Source of the DNA: Nemertoderma westbladi
Taxonomy: Eukaryota > Xenacoelomorpha > Nemertodermatida > Nemertodermatidae
Reading direction: 5' to 3'
Assembly: GCA_032718475.1 (NCBI GenBank)
Contig: JAUCBJ010001999.1
Coordinates: 1-52,128 of the forward strand
DNA length: 52,128 nt
The stretch's first letter is position 1. Each line of letters begins with the position of its first letter. Made by a program: the position numbers and the translations under genes. Positions 9,932 to 20,867 of this stretch are shown piece after piece. The notes under the pieces are model-generated. The model had not been told where the DNA came from and searched no databases. It saw only the letters and a program-made list of their open reading frames with translations.

Positions 9932-11168
9932 AAATGCAGCTGCAATGCAGCATGCCGATCCTAGTAGTAGTGGGATCATGGATCCGGAAGTCAGGTGAGG
10001 ACCTTCGAATACGTAAGGGAAAGGCATGGGCAGCCTTGAATAGGCTTTCCAGGATTTGGAAGTCACCTAGAATTAATCGGAAACTTAAGGTCCGATTATT
10101 CAGAGCAGCAGTAGTTCCAGTACTCCTCTATGGGAGTCCATGCTGGGCTCTAACTGCTGAGGACACCAAATCTCTGGATGGCACATTCACAAGAATGCTA
10201 CGCCGGGTACATTGTGTCAAGTACAATGCACACATCTCCAACCAGACACTATATAACATTGGAGGTGTCTCATTGGTTCCCCCAAGCTTGACACTAGAAC
10301 AAAATCGCCTCCGCTTTGCAGGACATTGCTTTCGCCGTGAGGACCAGCCAGTGCATAATCTTGTACTTTGGCAGCCTCATGGAGTGAATAAGCATGGTGG
10401 ACAGCCCATGACTTTCTTGAGACGCATCTTAAAGGACACTGGCCTTAAAGATGCGGATGATCTAGCAAATGTCATGGGTGATAGGGAGTTGTGGCGGTGC
10501 AATTTTGTTGACAAGCCGGCACAGCATTCTTAAAAATGCAGCTGCAATGCAGCATGCCGATCCTAGTGGGATCATGGATCCGGAAGTCAGGTGAGGACCT
10601 TCGAATACGTAAGGGAAAGGCATGGGCAGCCTTGAATAGGCTTTCCAGGATTTGGAAGTCACCGAGAATTAATCGGAAACTCAAGGTCCGATTATTTAGA
10701 GCAGCAGTAGTTCCAGTACTCCTCTGCGGGAGTCCATGCTGGGCTCTATCTGCTGAGGACACCAAATCTCTGGATGGCACATTCACAAGAATGCTACGCC
10801 GGTTTCATTGTGTCAAGTACAATGCATACATCTCCAACCAGACACTATATAACATTGGAGGTGTCTCATTGGTTCCCCCAAGCTTGACTCTAGAACAAAA
10901 TCGCCTCCGCTTTGCAGGACATTGCTTTCGCCGTGAGGACCAGCCAGTGCATAATCTTGTACTTTGGCAGCCTCATGGAGTGAATAAGCATGGTGGACAG
11001 CCCATGACTTTATTGAGACGCATCTTAAAGGACACTGGCCTTGAAGATGCGGATGATCTAGCAAATTTCATGGGTGATAGAGAGTTGTGGCGGTGCAATT
11101 TTGTTGACAAGCCGGCACAGCATTCTTAAAAATGCAGCTGCAATGCAGCATGCCGATCCTAGTAGTAG
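9370..11168 (+). repeat. Three tandem copies of the LINE H 3' end (~600 bp each)
   Basis: Copies start at GGGATCATGG at 9370, 9972 and 10568 and end in GCCGATCCTAGTAG. Copies 1 and 2 are nearly identical. Copy 3 carries a set of differences, several of them shared with the separate LINE H piece at 35829-36360 (for example CACCGAG, TTTAGAG, CTTGAAGATG). Copies 2 and 3 hold open frames (9934-10533 and 10536-11129) that repeat the last ~190 residues of the RT protein. These are duplicates, not separate genes. Confidence 0.93.
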
Positions 11169-11567
11169 TATTTCCACCCATATTGACTCCAGTTTATTGT
11201 TTGATTTTATGTCCTGCCGTACTGTATTATTTATTCCTATTGGTACATAAATTAGAACCCCCCCGCCTTTCTTAGATTTTCGATCCCGTCGATGTAGTAC
11301 ATACCCAGGAATTGCTACTACACTATCGTGGATATTACGTTTTAGCCACGTTTCTGTAACAGAAACGATGGCATTTTTGGATCCCAGCAAGGCGTGACGA
11401 AGTTCGGTTATATTTTTAACTAGACTACGGTTATTTATTTGAATGAAAATTGTTCCCTCTTTGTTTATTTGCAAGTAGTCCTTTAGATTTGTTATGTTAT
11501 GTGGTGGTTCCGGGCCTGGGTTAGGATATATATCGCCCGCCTTTAAAAGTAGTGAGTTAATTGCTAT
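11169..11567 (-). pseudogene. LINE D endonuclease N-terminus with 2A-like motif
   Basis: From 11567 the minus-strand frame reads a short leucine-rich stretch and then GDIYPNPGP (11511-11537), which resembles 2A translational-skipping motifs (D-x-E-x-NPGP) known in some CR1-type LINEs. Here the Glu is Tyr, so activity is doubtful. The endonuclease follows: NNRSLVKNITELR, SVTETWL (catalytic Glu block), YVLHRRDRKSKKGGGVLIYV. The frame is interrupted after WVEI by LINE H and resumes at 7511. An in-frame stop precedes 11567. Confidence 0.8.
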
Positions 11568-12307
11568 TTATAATATTAGTGTTTATCAAGAATGGTGTTT
11601 CTATAAATTTGAAAAATCAAAATAAGGCTTTTTAAAATTTGTTTAAAAATTGATCTGAATAGAATCATGTTAACTTTTGAATTTTGATGCGTTGTTCCTT
11701 TGCTGCCAGCTCTTTGTGTTGAATTATTTGATAAAAAGTAAAGTGTGCAAAAATTCAAGAATGTCGTATTTATTGTATAAAAGCTTGCTAATATGTGTAC
11801 AAGTATTAAATGATTATTATCGCATTAAACTTATTCAGTGTTTTCGAATATTTGTTCAATTTTTTAAATAATGAAAATTTGTTTCCGAAAAATACTTTAT
11901 AAATGAGTCCAGAAAGAAGAGATACATAAACGTTTTTAAAACATGAAATTGAAATTGAATTATCCCCAATACTCCCATCGAATGAATGTTCATACCTGTC
12001 TGGTAATAACGAAATAGTATTGAATTGTATCTATATCAGTATAATAATTATTGCGCACATATGGAAAGTTGTCAAAATAGTATAAAATATACGTTTTATT
12101 TTGCATTTTTTACGAATAATAAAAGATTCCTTCGCCCTGTGACACTTATTCTTAAGGTAAAAAGTACTACATGATTCAGCAATAAACAGTAAAACAATAG
12201 GTAGTAATATAATCCCTAGAATAGTTGTACATATGATTGGCAGTAAAATAGATGTAAAGCCAATTATATTTAATGCTATAAAGAAGCAAATAATATAATA
12301 ATATATA
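11568..12307. other. AT-rich DNA without a recognised gene
   Basis: Probably LINE D non-coding sequence and/or insertion flanks. Short open frames here have no domain. Confidence 0.5.
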
Positions 12308-12459
12308 ATAATTTTATTTATTTCAAACCAGAAGGTTCATATACAGTTTTAAATAGCACAACATACATAATAAGTAAGTAAATATGAGTATAAATGACAC
12401 GACCCCCCCCCCCCCCCCCCATTATTGTAATCAATATTGCACGAAAAGTAACATTAAAT

Positions 12460-14440
12460 TTATGGTAAAGACAGACAGAGTCGTTTGTATGTATCAAAAA
12501 TAACAGAATCCGTGAGACAAGCTGACCTCACAGTACAAATTATAATGTTATTGGATTTAAAAACACGATTATAGAGACTACACAAGGCAAACCTACGGAT
12601 GTGTGTAATGACTTCAGATTTAATGACACTAACATTTCACTAGCACTATTCCATTGACCATTATCTAATCTAGAAAAACCAAATAGTCTCCTAACACACT
12701 GATTTAAAGCTACAGTAATTTTGTTGATTTTGTTCGCCGAACTATATCTATCCCCCCAAAGAGCACAACAGTAAACAGATGAACAGTAAGCATTGAATAA
12801 AACACGTTTTATCTTTTTAGAGCACTTACTAAATCGACGGATTAACATATTAGCTCGACCATAGAAAGCTCTTGTTTGAGCAGCTATGTCAAGGTCGTCA
12901 CAAAAATCAGAACTGATTATGTGTCCTAAGTATTTAAATTTAGTAACTACTTCAATAATTTTCCCGTACAAATAAATATGTCCGACTTCAATATCTGGCC
13001 TATGTTTGCTACGAAAGAATACACATTTTGACTTTTTAATATTAAATTTCAAACTATTAGAATCAGCAAAAGAAACACATAGATCTATTAACACTTGCAA
13101 CGCACCTGGTGTAGTTGTAATAATGCACAAATCGTCAGCATAAATTAAGTGATTCATATTCAATCCATCAATATTACATCCAATATTACTTTGCTCCAAT
13201 ATAATACTCAACCGGTCTATGAAAACATTGAAAAATATTGGTGAGCAAATTCCACCTTGAATAACCCCGTTCGAACAATTAAATACAGTTGAATACACCC
13301 CACTCCATCGAACGTACATATTAATGTTACGATACCAAAATAAAATAACCCTAATAATATATAACGGTACTTTACGGTCCAATAGGCACTGAAAAAGTTT
13401 AGCATGATCCACATTATCAAATGCTTTACTCGCGTCTAAAAAACAGATATATATATTTGAACCACGAACCAGAAAATAATTAACAATTTCTTTGATTGTA
13501 TAGATGCACAATTCTGTCCCCATTCCCCGTTTGAACCCAAATTGATGGTCACCAGTATCAAGACAGTCTCTAACCCTATGCAAAATTATAACTTCAAATA
13601 ATTTACTGAGTATTGAAGTTAGTGAAATAGGTCTATAGTTATTTGAGTCAGTAACACTTGAGGTTTTGCACTTTACAATAGGCGATACAACTGTGTCCAT
13701 CATTTTGCTGGGCATGAACCCATGAATATTGATACTACTATATAATAAAGCTAACAGTACATACAAATAATCACAGGCAAAAATAAAGTGTTCAGAATAT
13801 ATACCATCTTTACCGCATGATTTATTAAGTTTAAGCTCCCCAACAGCATCAATAACATCATCTACCGTGACTATCATATCACCACTAAACTCTATACCGG
13901 TAATTTTGCTCATGACATGTTTCATAGTTAAATTATCTTTCGAGTTATCACCGGCGTTAAAAATGTTTCTATAGTGGTTTGTCCAAAAATTAGAAATATT
14001 TTCTTTGCCAATGACACCGTCTATTGTTGTCGCACCTGGCACCTTACTGTTGTTGTCCTTTTTGATATTTTTCCAAAAATCGTCAAAACCGTTAGAAGAA
14101 CGAATAAAAGATTCAGCATATTTGTCACATTTAGATTTTTCTACATTTCGTTTTACTTCACGGAACATTCTTTTAAAACGCATTTTAGCCATGTACATTT
14201 GACGGTGGATATCACCATTGCGTGGGCTGCCTGCGCCTCGCCATATTAAAAAAGCTAACCGCGCCTGACCATGTAAGTCACTAACTGCATCATTCCAACC
14301 AGGAATTTCATTCCTCTCTCCTTCAGTTTTACTACCAGGTTTACTATGTGGGAACACATTACCAGAAGCACAGTTAATGCAATCAACAATGTTGGAATAA
14401 AATTCTGATAACTCATCACAATGTTTTTTTACATTTTGCG
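12460..14440 (-). pseudogene. LINE F reverse transcriptase
   Basis: RT blocks in order: KSCGKDGIYSEHF, NNYRPISLTSILSKLFE, HQFGFKRGMGTE, CFLDASKAFDNVDH (catalytic Asp), NGVIQGGICSPIFFNVFID, LIYADDLCII (YADD), FNIKKSKCVFF, FKYLGHIISSD. The frame beginning at 14357 is open to about 12595, where a frameshift diverts it. The family-typical C-terminus continues in another frame to a stop at 12460-12462. A second frameshift lies in an A-run near 14430. Otherwise the RT core has no internal stop. Confidence 0.88.
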
Positions 14441-15307
14441 TTCTTACAATTTAAAGCATCCGACAGAAGTCTAATATTACGCAATTGCTGCTCCAAGTTA
14501 GATTTATAATTGTCTATCATTTCCGGAGTCACTTTATCCCACAAGGGGCGACTACTTTTAGTCATAGACTCAGTACTATTCGCATTAGAGTTACCAGTAT
14601 TATATCCACTGTTACTGCTACAATTAATATCTACTATAACTGGGATGTGGTCTTCAAAGGATAGTTCATTCCCAGTTGTAATATTTTCTACCGACATTTT
14701 TAAACTCTCTGAATCAAACTACATGATCAAGCCAAGACTTAGAACTGTAAGTAGGATTAACATACGTATAAGTATCTGGAGATAGCATAATTGTATCTAT
14801 AATATATAAATTATTATCAGCACAAAAATCAGATAAATCTTTATAAAAGGAGCGATGTGGATCTGCATTAAAATCGCCAATTATACAAACTTGCGTAGTA
14901 TCAAGTAGCTGAACAGCAGCTGATATTTTACCAAGATAAAACAAATAATCATCGTGATTTTCAGTACACTCGTAAGTCAAATATACGTTAATAAAAGATA
15001 TACCATTAACACAAAAGACAATTATCCTAGGATCAGAATCATCTATTATTTTAAGTTGCAAAGACTTACGCCACAAAATACCCAGGCCACCAAAAGGGCG
15101 ACCAACTAAAATTTGTGATGTTAAATCAACAGGCGAGGTACCGTAAGAATAAAACTCATTGGATATTAACCCAAGATAACCCACCTCCTGCTTGGGAAGT
15201 AAATGTTCCTGCAGACATATGACGTCGCTAGACTTAATTAGCTCGTTCAGCACATAACTACTACTGGCGGTTCTCACTGAGTTGCAGTTATAAGAACTTA
15301 CCCTCAT
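14416..15307 (-). pseudogene. LINE F apurinic-type endonuclease
   Basis: It begins MRVSSYNCNSVRT at 15307 (an ATG; the same start context as LINE G). Blocks: ICLQEHLL (Glu block), FINVYLTYE, CIIGDFNADPH (GDFN), SKSWLDHV (D-H block). A frameshift follows WLDHVV near 14715, and the last block FEDHIPVIVDI appears in the 14697-14416 frame. All catalytic positions are visible, split over two frames. Confidence 0.85.
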
Positions 15308-15310
15308 TTA

Positions 15311-15655
15311 CAATCAAAGTTCTGAAGTTCAAAATATGATAGTAGACCTAGGTTTAGTCAGATATAGGGGATCTGGCTACGCATATGATTCCACTATATG
15401 AATATAATACGATATTTGAATTGAACACCGCTAAAGTTTGTGTGTAAATATAATCACTGTTTCAATTGATTGTTTTAATTGATAGTGATAATACGATTCC
15501 AGTAAAAATGAAACAAAGTAACAGATTATACTTTATGTTACAGGAAATTAATGTTATAATGTAGTCATTATGTATTTAGCCTTTTCTCACCTTCTAGAAC
15601 CGTTCCTTTCTTGCTTCAATGGCCCTTATGAACGCCATCGCAGCGTCCAGTAAAC
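15311..15655. other. No recognised feature
   Basis: AT-rich spacer between LINE F and the 27-bp minisatellite, probably within LINE D or another insertion. Confidence 0.45.
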
Positions 15656-15684
15656 TTGAGCATTCCTGGATACTATTGTTGGAT

Positions 15685-15865
15685 ATCGGCAACGTCCCCT
15701 GAATATCGCCCCGTAGCAACGTCCCCAGAATATCCTCCCGTAGCAACGTCCCCCGAATATCGACCCGGCGTACCGTCCCCCGAATATCGACCCGGCGCAC
15801 CGTCCCCCGAATATCGACCCGGCGCACCGCCCCCCGAATATCGACCCAGCGCACCGTCCCAGTGA
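15685..15865. repeat. 27-bp minisatellite, 6-7 units
   Basis: The unit is GTCCCCCGAATATCGACCC plus GGCGCACC, with variants containing CTCCCGTAGCAAC. The length is a multiple of three, so both strands stay open: a SPEYRPGAP-like nonapeptide on plus and VRRVDIRGT on minus. Open frames here reflect the repeat, not a proven gene. Confidence 0.88.
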
Positions 15866-16079
15866 TTAGGCCTATTAAACCGGCTATCTCGTCATCGGTC
15901 CGTGTTCGTGTAATCAGCATTCATTGCATTGTAATTAGATACTCTAAATCGTGGATTGCTCCCACTAATTGGTCGATATGTATGTATATTGTTAAATAGT
16001 TCCATCAGACTCACTGTACTTCAAAACGGAAACGTTTGGTGTTATTCAGGGCTATTTAAACTTTATTTGAACTTGAAAC
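15866..16079. other. Short spacer, no gene seen
   Basis: Ends in GAACTT-type short repeats just before the LINE E coding part. Confidence 0.4.
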
Positions 16080-16499
16080 TTGAACTTGAACTTAAAAGAA
16101 GATAGTGATTCCTTTTTGTTTATTGGAGACTTCAACGCACATGTTGTTAATAAAGTTAACAAGAACAGAAAGACGCTGAACGCTATAATAAAAGATACAG
16201 GCTGTAAACTTTTGGGTCCGTTGGGCGACTTTTCTTATGACTACACATTCCGAAAAAAAGAAAGATGGATCTCACAGATTGATTATTGTTTTGTTAGTAA
16301 CCAAAACTCAATTAATGTCACATCATTCAGCAACAACCAGAATCTCAGCTCCCGTCTGATCACTCACCCCTGGAAGTCTCAGTTGAGCTACAGTTTGAAA
16401 TTAGTGGAGCGATTCTTCTGGAAAGAGCATCAGATCTTGGTAAATCGGTATACTCGAACCCACCTCCGAAATGTTGTAAAATTCGCAACACAAACTTAG
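16080..16499 (+). pseudogene. LINE E endonuclease, C-terminal part
   Basis: FLFIGDFNAHV (GDFN block) and SQIDYCFV (D-Y block) are in the first frame. A frameshift near 16340-16350 moves the last block, PSDHSPLEVSVEL (SDH), into the RT frame. Only the C-terminal half of the domain is present. Confidence 0.8.
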
Positions 16500-18659
16500 A
16501 CACTATAAAAGTTGTAGATTTCATTGATAAAAACGCTGCACGATTCTCCGACATTACAGACCCACAAGTCTTCGACGATCAGTTATATCGGCTACTTTCT
16601 CAGACCGAGAAAGTCAGCCGTTTACCAAAGTTGGTATCTACAAACATAATGAATATCCAAGACGGTAACAATATAACGATCTACAAACATTGGATGGAGA
16701 TCGCTAAATCGCGAGATCCAAAATCGCTCTGGCAAATGATCTCATGGAAAGGTACATTGGAGACAGATCATTCGGGATTTGCATCAGATGATGTGTTTGC
16801 TACCCACTTTACTAATTTACTGAATCCAGAGAGGAATGACATCGCCGACACATCATATGTCATAGACATTTCAAATATACCCATTGTGCCTGAGCTGGAC
16901 AACCCCATTAGTCAAGAAGAAGTGGAAGATGCCGTCTGTAAATTGAAATCTAATAAATCTTATATTGGGGCTCCGCCAACACTTCTGAAAATAGCTACTA
17001 TCGGTGGTACGTTCATTCTCTTATTGGTTACGTTGTTCAACTTAGTCTTCAACAACTCATGTATACCATTGCGTTGGTGTGGTTCTAAACTCGTCATCCT
17101 GTTCAAGCGCGGCCTTAAGTCTGTAACGGATAATTACCGGGGTATCGCCATCATGGACACGATAGCAAAGGTGTTTGATGAAATTATTCGGAAACGATTA
17201 TCAAAATGGGCAAAACTGGATCGATGTCAGGCAGGAGCTCAGGAAGGTCGTGATTGCCAAGAGCAAATATTCGCCCTCAGACTCTTTATTGATATTGCAA
17301 AACATAGTAAATGCAAACTGTATATTCTATACGTTGACTTTCAGAAGGCATACGATAAAGTGCCAAGAAAGAGACTTTTGGAAGTTCTCCGGATGTGGAC
17401 GTTTAATGATAATGGCCATAGCGATTTTATATAAAGTGTCAGTTATGTTCATTAACACTGTCGTTATTGTTGCGACGCTTGGAGTTCGCCAAGGCGCACC
17501 CTCCAGCTGCATATTATTCATTTTGTTTATGAATCGCCTAGTACAAATGTTAAGTGATCTATGCTCCGATGATGGTTTTCTTGGTGCTCTACACATCTTC
17601 CTCTTAATGGATGACGCTGTCTTACTATCAACTACACCTGATGGTATCATTAAGAAGGCGCTCATTTTGTTTGATTTTTGTAATTGGTCCGATATGTCAA
17701 TTAACGTCAAGAAAACAAAACTAATGGTAATCAATGGAAATGACTACGATAAATCAACTTTTGTTTTACCATCTGGTGTTGTAATCAAGCCATGTACCGA
17801 GTATGTTTATCTGGGTAACCATATTTCTGGTGACGGTAAAATGTCCAGTACGCTGAAGCTACAATACGAGTCTAACCAAAAACATGTCAATAAGTTTTAT
17901 GCTTTCATTATTGCTAATCGCAATATGCCTTTCTGCTTTCTGCTATTTGCCTCGCTGTACTATGGTTGCGAAACCTGGATTTGCTCATCTTATAAACCAC
18001 TTGAAGCACAATACATACGCGTAATCAAGTCGCTATTAGGAGTTCGCACACAAACAAATAACGATGCTTGTCTCATCGAATCAGGATTTCCCAGTATGTC
18101 TGCCATGATTCATGAGAAACAGCGAGTATGGTTACTGAAGAAAATGGGTTCATGGGATGTCACAGATCCATTTTACATTGCGTTCAGCGCTGGGTCGAGA
18201 ATAAACTCTCCTATGGTTCACGCAGTCAATCGTTTAATTGGCGCTAATCGAAACTACATTACTGAGGATTTCGTTGCTCGTCAGCAGCGAATTCGTCAGC
18301 TGGCGCCGTCGCACACAAAGCTACGAACCTACCTGGAGATCAACCCAACGCTTACACCTTTCAGTTGTTACAACCTCAATCTAAACAAAAGTCTATTCGA
18401 GGAGCATCGTCTCGCCTTAACGCCAATTCAGAGTTTCGGCTCATCAGGGAGGTGGAGTAGAATTGATTGGAAACAACGAACCTGTTGTTGTGGTTCAGGC
18501 GACGTGCAAGATGAGAAACATGTTCTGTTCCATTGTAAATTGGCAGAACATCTACATATTGACGGCGAACATAGCGATTTGCATGGAATCATGGAACACT
18601 ATTCGGAATATCGAACTCTAGCAAAAAGGGTATACGATACACTAACAGTGTACAATTGA
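16349..18659 (+). pseudogene. LINE E reverse transcriptase with LMDD active-site motif
   Basis: The frame runs from the SDH block through KSNKSYIGAPPTLLK, DNYRGIAIMDTIAKVFDE, CQAGAQEGRDCQEQIFALR and YVDFQKAYDKVPR (catalytic Asp). It shifts frame near 17395 and continues with ATLGVRQGAPSSC, FLLMDDAVLLS, INVKKTKLMVING and YVYLGNHISGDG to a stop at 18659. The usual Y-A-D-D is L-M-D-D; both aspartates are kept. I recall an LMDD-type RT lineage in marine invertebrates, so this may be family-typical. The end has a CCCG...DEKHVLFHC zinc-knuckle-like block (18481-18535). Confidence 0.85.
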
Positions 18660-18843
18660 TTACTACGTCTTCTATTAATCTGAGCCTGTTTCTTCCTGTA
18701 AAATAAAATAAATTTATTTTCTTACTTGTGTAGTGAATTTGAATTTGTAATTATTATTTTGCTTAGTCCGATATTTACACATTCTTTTAAGGACTTATGA
18801 TTACATCGGGAAATTTATTTGTGCTATAATTTTAAGTCTATAA

Positions 18844-19638
18844 TTATATATATATATGCCTTGGCCAAATAGATTTCTTTATATTGGATGCTAATAAGCC
18901 AATATACTTTGATGTAATGTGCTTTGTGTCGTACAAGTGTTGAATGGTGATATTTCTCTGCGAGACCAAGTTGATGTTGTGTGTGTTACACACGTTGCTG
19001 ATAAGTTTATTTATCCCGTTGACGGTTCGATCAGAGAGAACTATAACTTCTGACACGAAGATCTCGCATTCCGACCAGGACGACTGCACCAATTTGATGC
19101 ACTCCTCTAAGTCCGATGCGATCTCTGCTAAACCTCTACAATCCATATCATTAGATCCTACCTGTATATAGACTTTTTCCATCTTCGGATATTGCTTCAG
19201 ATGGAAGCGAATTTTTCCCAGTAGATCCGACACTGTTGATGTGGGCACCATTTTGGAATCTCCATCTAGCCTTCTCAGATATATATATTTCTGATTGCTA
19301 TCCATAAATAACAAACTTTTGGTAAACTGGTCATTATTAGTGATCCTTACAAACTTTCGAACATCGCGCTTATCCGCCGTTACGTTTAGAGTTTCACACT
19401 GTAGACCAACCGAAATGTTGTTTCCCTGAGCATTGTCTTTTGGGTTGCTGCTGGATGTCGGCGATGCGGAATCTATCTCAATCATAGTTGTATTGGGATT
19501 GGCATTTATAGTGTTTTCCTCATGGGGCGATTTATCAGAGTCAGTCCCGTTAATGGGATGCGGCGATGTTGGAGCAAATGTTGAGTTTAGTTCAGGTGTT
19601 TGCAGGCGGTTAAGTCGCTCTTCCAAGTAATGAATACT
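18844..19638 (-). pseudogene. LINE D ORF1 with SGNH/GDSL-esterase-like domain, 5'-truncated
   Basis: About 260 residues. A low-complexity Asn/Ser-rich N-terminus is followed by an SGNH-like domain: block I as LLFMDSNQKY (Ser near residue 110, with Met where Gly is usual), block III as VYIQVGSNDMD (near 156-162), block V as YDTKHI (D-x-x-H near 233-236). ORF1 esterase domains are known in CR1-type LINEs, where they may bind lipids or membranes; their exact role is unsettled. The frame stays open to the LTR junction at about 19640 with no ATG, so the true start is lost. The stop is at 18844. Confidence 0.72.
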
Positions 19639-19655
19639 AATTGAATCCGCTTACA
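19639..19655 (-). repeat. 3' LTR of element A, proximal 17 bp
   Basis: AATTGAATCCGCTTACA matches the end of the 5' LTR (28394-28410, one mismatch) and supplies the bases missing from 1996-2646. It lies directly beside the polypurine tract. Confidence 0.8.
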
Positions 19656-19692
19656 CTCCCCCCCATGCTATCTACCCGGTGAGAAGATAGCA
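19656..19692 (-). promoter_or_regulatory. Polypurine tract and adjacent hairpin of element A
   Basis: On the minus strand a GGGGGGGAG tract (19656-19664) abuts the LTR end, as expected for the plus-strand primer. Next to it TGCTATCT (19666-19673) and AGATAGCA (19685-19692) form an 8-bp stem. The same arrangement recurs in element B at 48426-48463. Confidence 0.75.
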
Positions 19693-19957
19693 TCAACCTC
19701 AATTGCGTTTCAATTCCACTGGAACCAAATCTAATATCGGGTGTGGGGTGGAGTTCTTTTCTTGGGGTCGGCTTTCCAGGCCCCCCCCCCCCCCCTGGGT
19801 ATGATATTGCTACCCCTCCTTGGTGCAATCGCGAGGTATTGCACCAAGGTATCTGACATCTCCGTTTGAGACAATTGTGGACTCTCTTCACACAATTTTC
19901 AAAAAACCTCACTCTCAATCTTACTCTCTAATCTCACTCTCGGACCCCTCTGTCCCT

Positions 19958-19991
<34 letters not shown>

Positions 19992-20814
19992 AGACTCTTC
20001 ATCTCTCCCTGCTCGCTCCCCACGCTTGAATTGCACTCCTCTCACTTCCTCACGCACCAACACCTCCTCTCCATACTTCCCTCGTACTCCTCTCATACTC
20101 TTCTCGGAACTTACCCCAGTCCCCATGTCCCCCATGTCCCATGTCCTTATGTTCCGCCTGTCTGTGCTATCATCCTATCTACCTTGCTACTTACTTCTTA
20201 CCGTTAAGAACTTCTTATCACTAAGTACCCTACTACTACTATGCTATGCCTACATACTCTTTACTTTCTTACTATGTGGCGCTCTCGGTGCCCACAACTT
20301 CTAACTTCTATGGTACAATGTACCCTAATACTGCTACTACCTACATAATGCTACTACCTAATGCCTACATACCACACCCTTCACTCTCTCACTACGTGGC
20401 GCTTTCGGTGCCCACAACCCCTCTGCTACTAGCCTTTATGGTATACCTACATACCATACCCTTCACTCTCTTTCTACATGGCGCTTTCGGTGCCCACAAC
20501 CCCTCTGCTACTACTTCAATGGTATATCTACATACCATGCCCTCTACTCTCTTTCTACGTGGCGCTTTCGGTGCCCACAACCTCTAACTCTCTCGGTACT
20601 ATGTACCCTGCTACTCCGGTACTATGTACCCTGCTACTACTCTCGTGGTATGTCTATATATCACACTCCCTAATTTCTAACTTCTAACGAGCCTCTTACT
20701 CTTACTAACTTCTAATAACTTTCTAATTATTACTTACTATCTAACTATCTACTACTATTACTTTTTAACTTTCTACTATCTCACTTCTTATTTATTCTTA
20801 TTTGCTTTTACTTA
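19693..20814 (-). other. 3' untranslated region of element A with CT run and 82-bp repeats
   Basis: 19693-20040 matches element B 48464-48830 in blocks (GGCTTTCCAGGCC, GGGTATGATATTGCTAC, GACAATTGTGGA, ACTTGAATTGCA). It includes a CT microsatellite (19957-19989). At 20275-20590 four units of about 82-120 bp start with TGGCGCTTTCGGTGCCCACAA (positions near 20276, 20396, 20478 and 20559). Open frames on both strands here follow the repeats and show no domain. Confidence 0.7.
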
Positions 20815-20867
20815 TTATTTATTATATTTTGTGTAGGAAGGGCGTCTCGCCCTCATTCCCACCCCCC

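Larger units (their letters stand above)
7512..11168 (+). mobile_element. LINE H, rearranged copy inserted in LINE D endonuclease
   Basis: TATTTCCA flanks the element at 7504-7511 and 11169-11176, and removing the insert plus one duplication restores the LINE D frame. Contents: a 0.5-kb non-coding 5' part, a 409-bp RT fragment (8014-8422), an RT frame (8444-9931), then two more copies of the last 600 bp, ending in TAGTAGTAG. No endonuclease is present. The RT type (RGISLISIAAKLYNR, FADD, a C-terminal RLRFAGHC block) is one common in invertebrate LINEs; the clade (RTE-like or other) is not resolved. Three further pieces lie at 28800, 35813 and 47399. Confidence 0.88.
12308..15310 (-). mobile_element. 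LINE F (same family as LINE G), decayed
   Basis: The minus-strand order is endonuclease then RT, ending in a 3' region with an AATAAATAAA signal near 12315-12330 and a run of 18 G (plus-strand C at 12403-12420). Protein blocks line up with LINE G at 43149-45999 throughout. ORF1 is absent, so the copy is probably 5'-truncated. Target duplications were not found. Confidence 0.85.
16080..18725 (+). mobile_element. LINE E (LMDD-type RT), 5'-truncated
   Basis: Plus-strand LINE with the second half of an endonuclease, an RT, a C-terminal zinc-binding segment, and an A/T-rich 3' end with AATAAA near 18705. It lies in opposite orientation to LINE D and LINE F. It begins inside the endonuclease, which fits 5' truncation. 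Target duplications were not identified. Confidence 0.82.
2647..19638 (-). mobile_element. LINE D, inserted in the 3' LTR of element A (5'-truncated, itself hit repeatedly)
   Basis: The 3' tail is at 2647 (ATGAA-type repeats read on the minus strand) and the 5' end is the truncated ORF1 at 19638. AATT is present on both sides (2643-2646 and 19639-19642) and fits a short target duplication. Order on the minus strand: ORF1 with an SGNH fold (19638-18844), then a 2A-like motif and endonuclease (11567-11169, continued at 7511-6967), then RT (6823-5337, continued at 3449-3002). LINE E, a minisatellite, LINE F, LINE H and a hAT-like element lie within it. An SGNH ORF1 plus an APE endonuclease places it in the CR1 group of LINEs. 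That ORF1 and ORF2 belong to one copy is inference. Confidence 0.7.

Noticed and set aside
9934-11129. Two extra genes downstream of the LINE H RT
   Set aside because: They are duplicated 3' ends of the same LINE frame.
15656-15865. SPEYRPGAP-type repeat protein
   Set aside because: Both strands are equally open because the unit is 27 bp; no start, stop context or domain.
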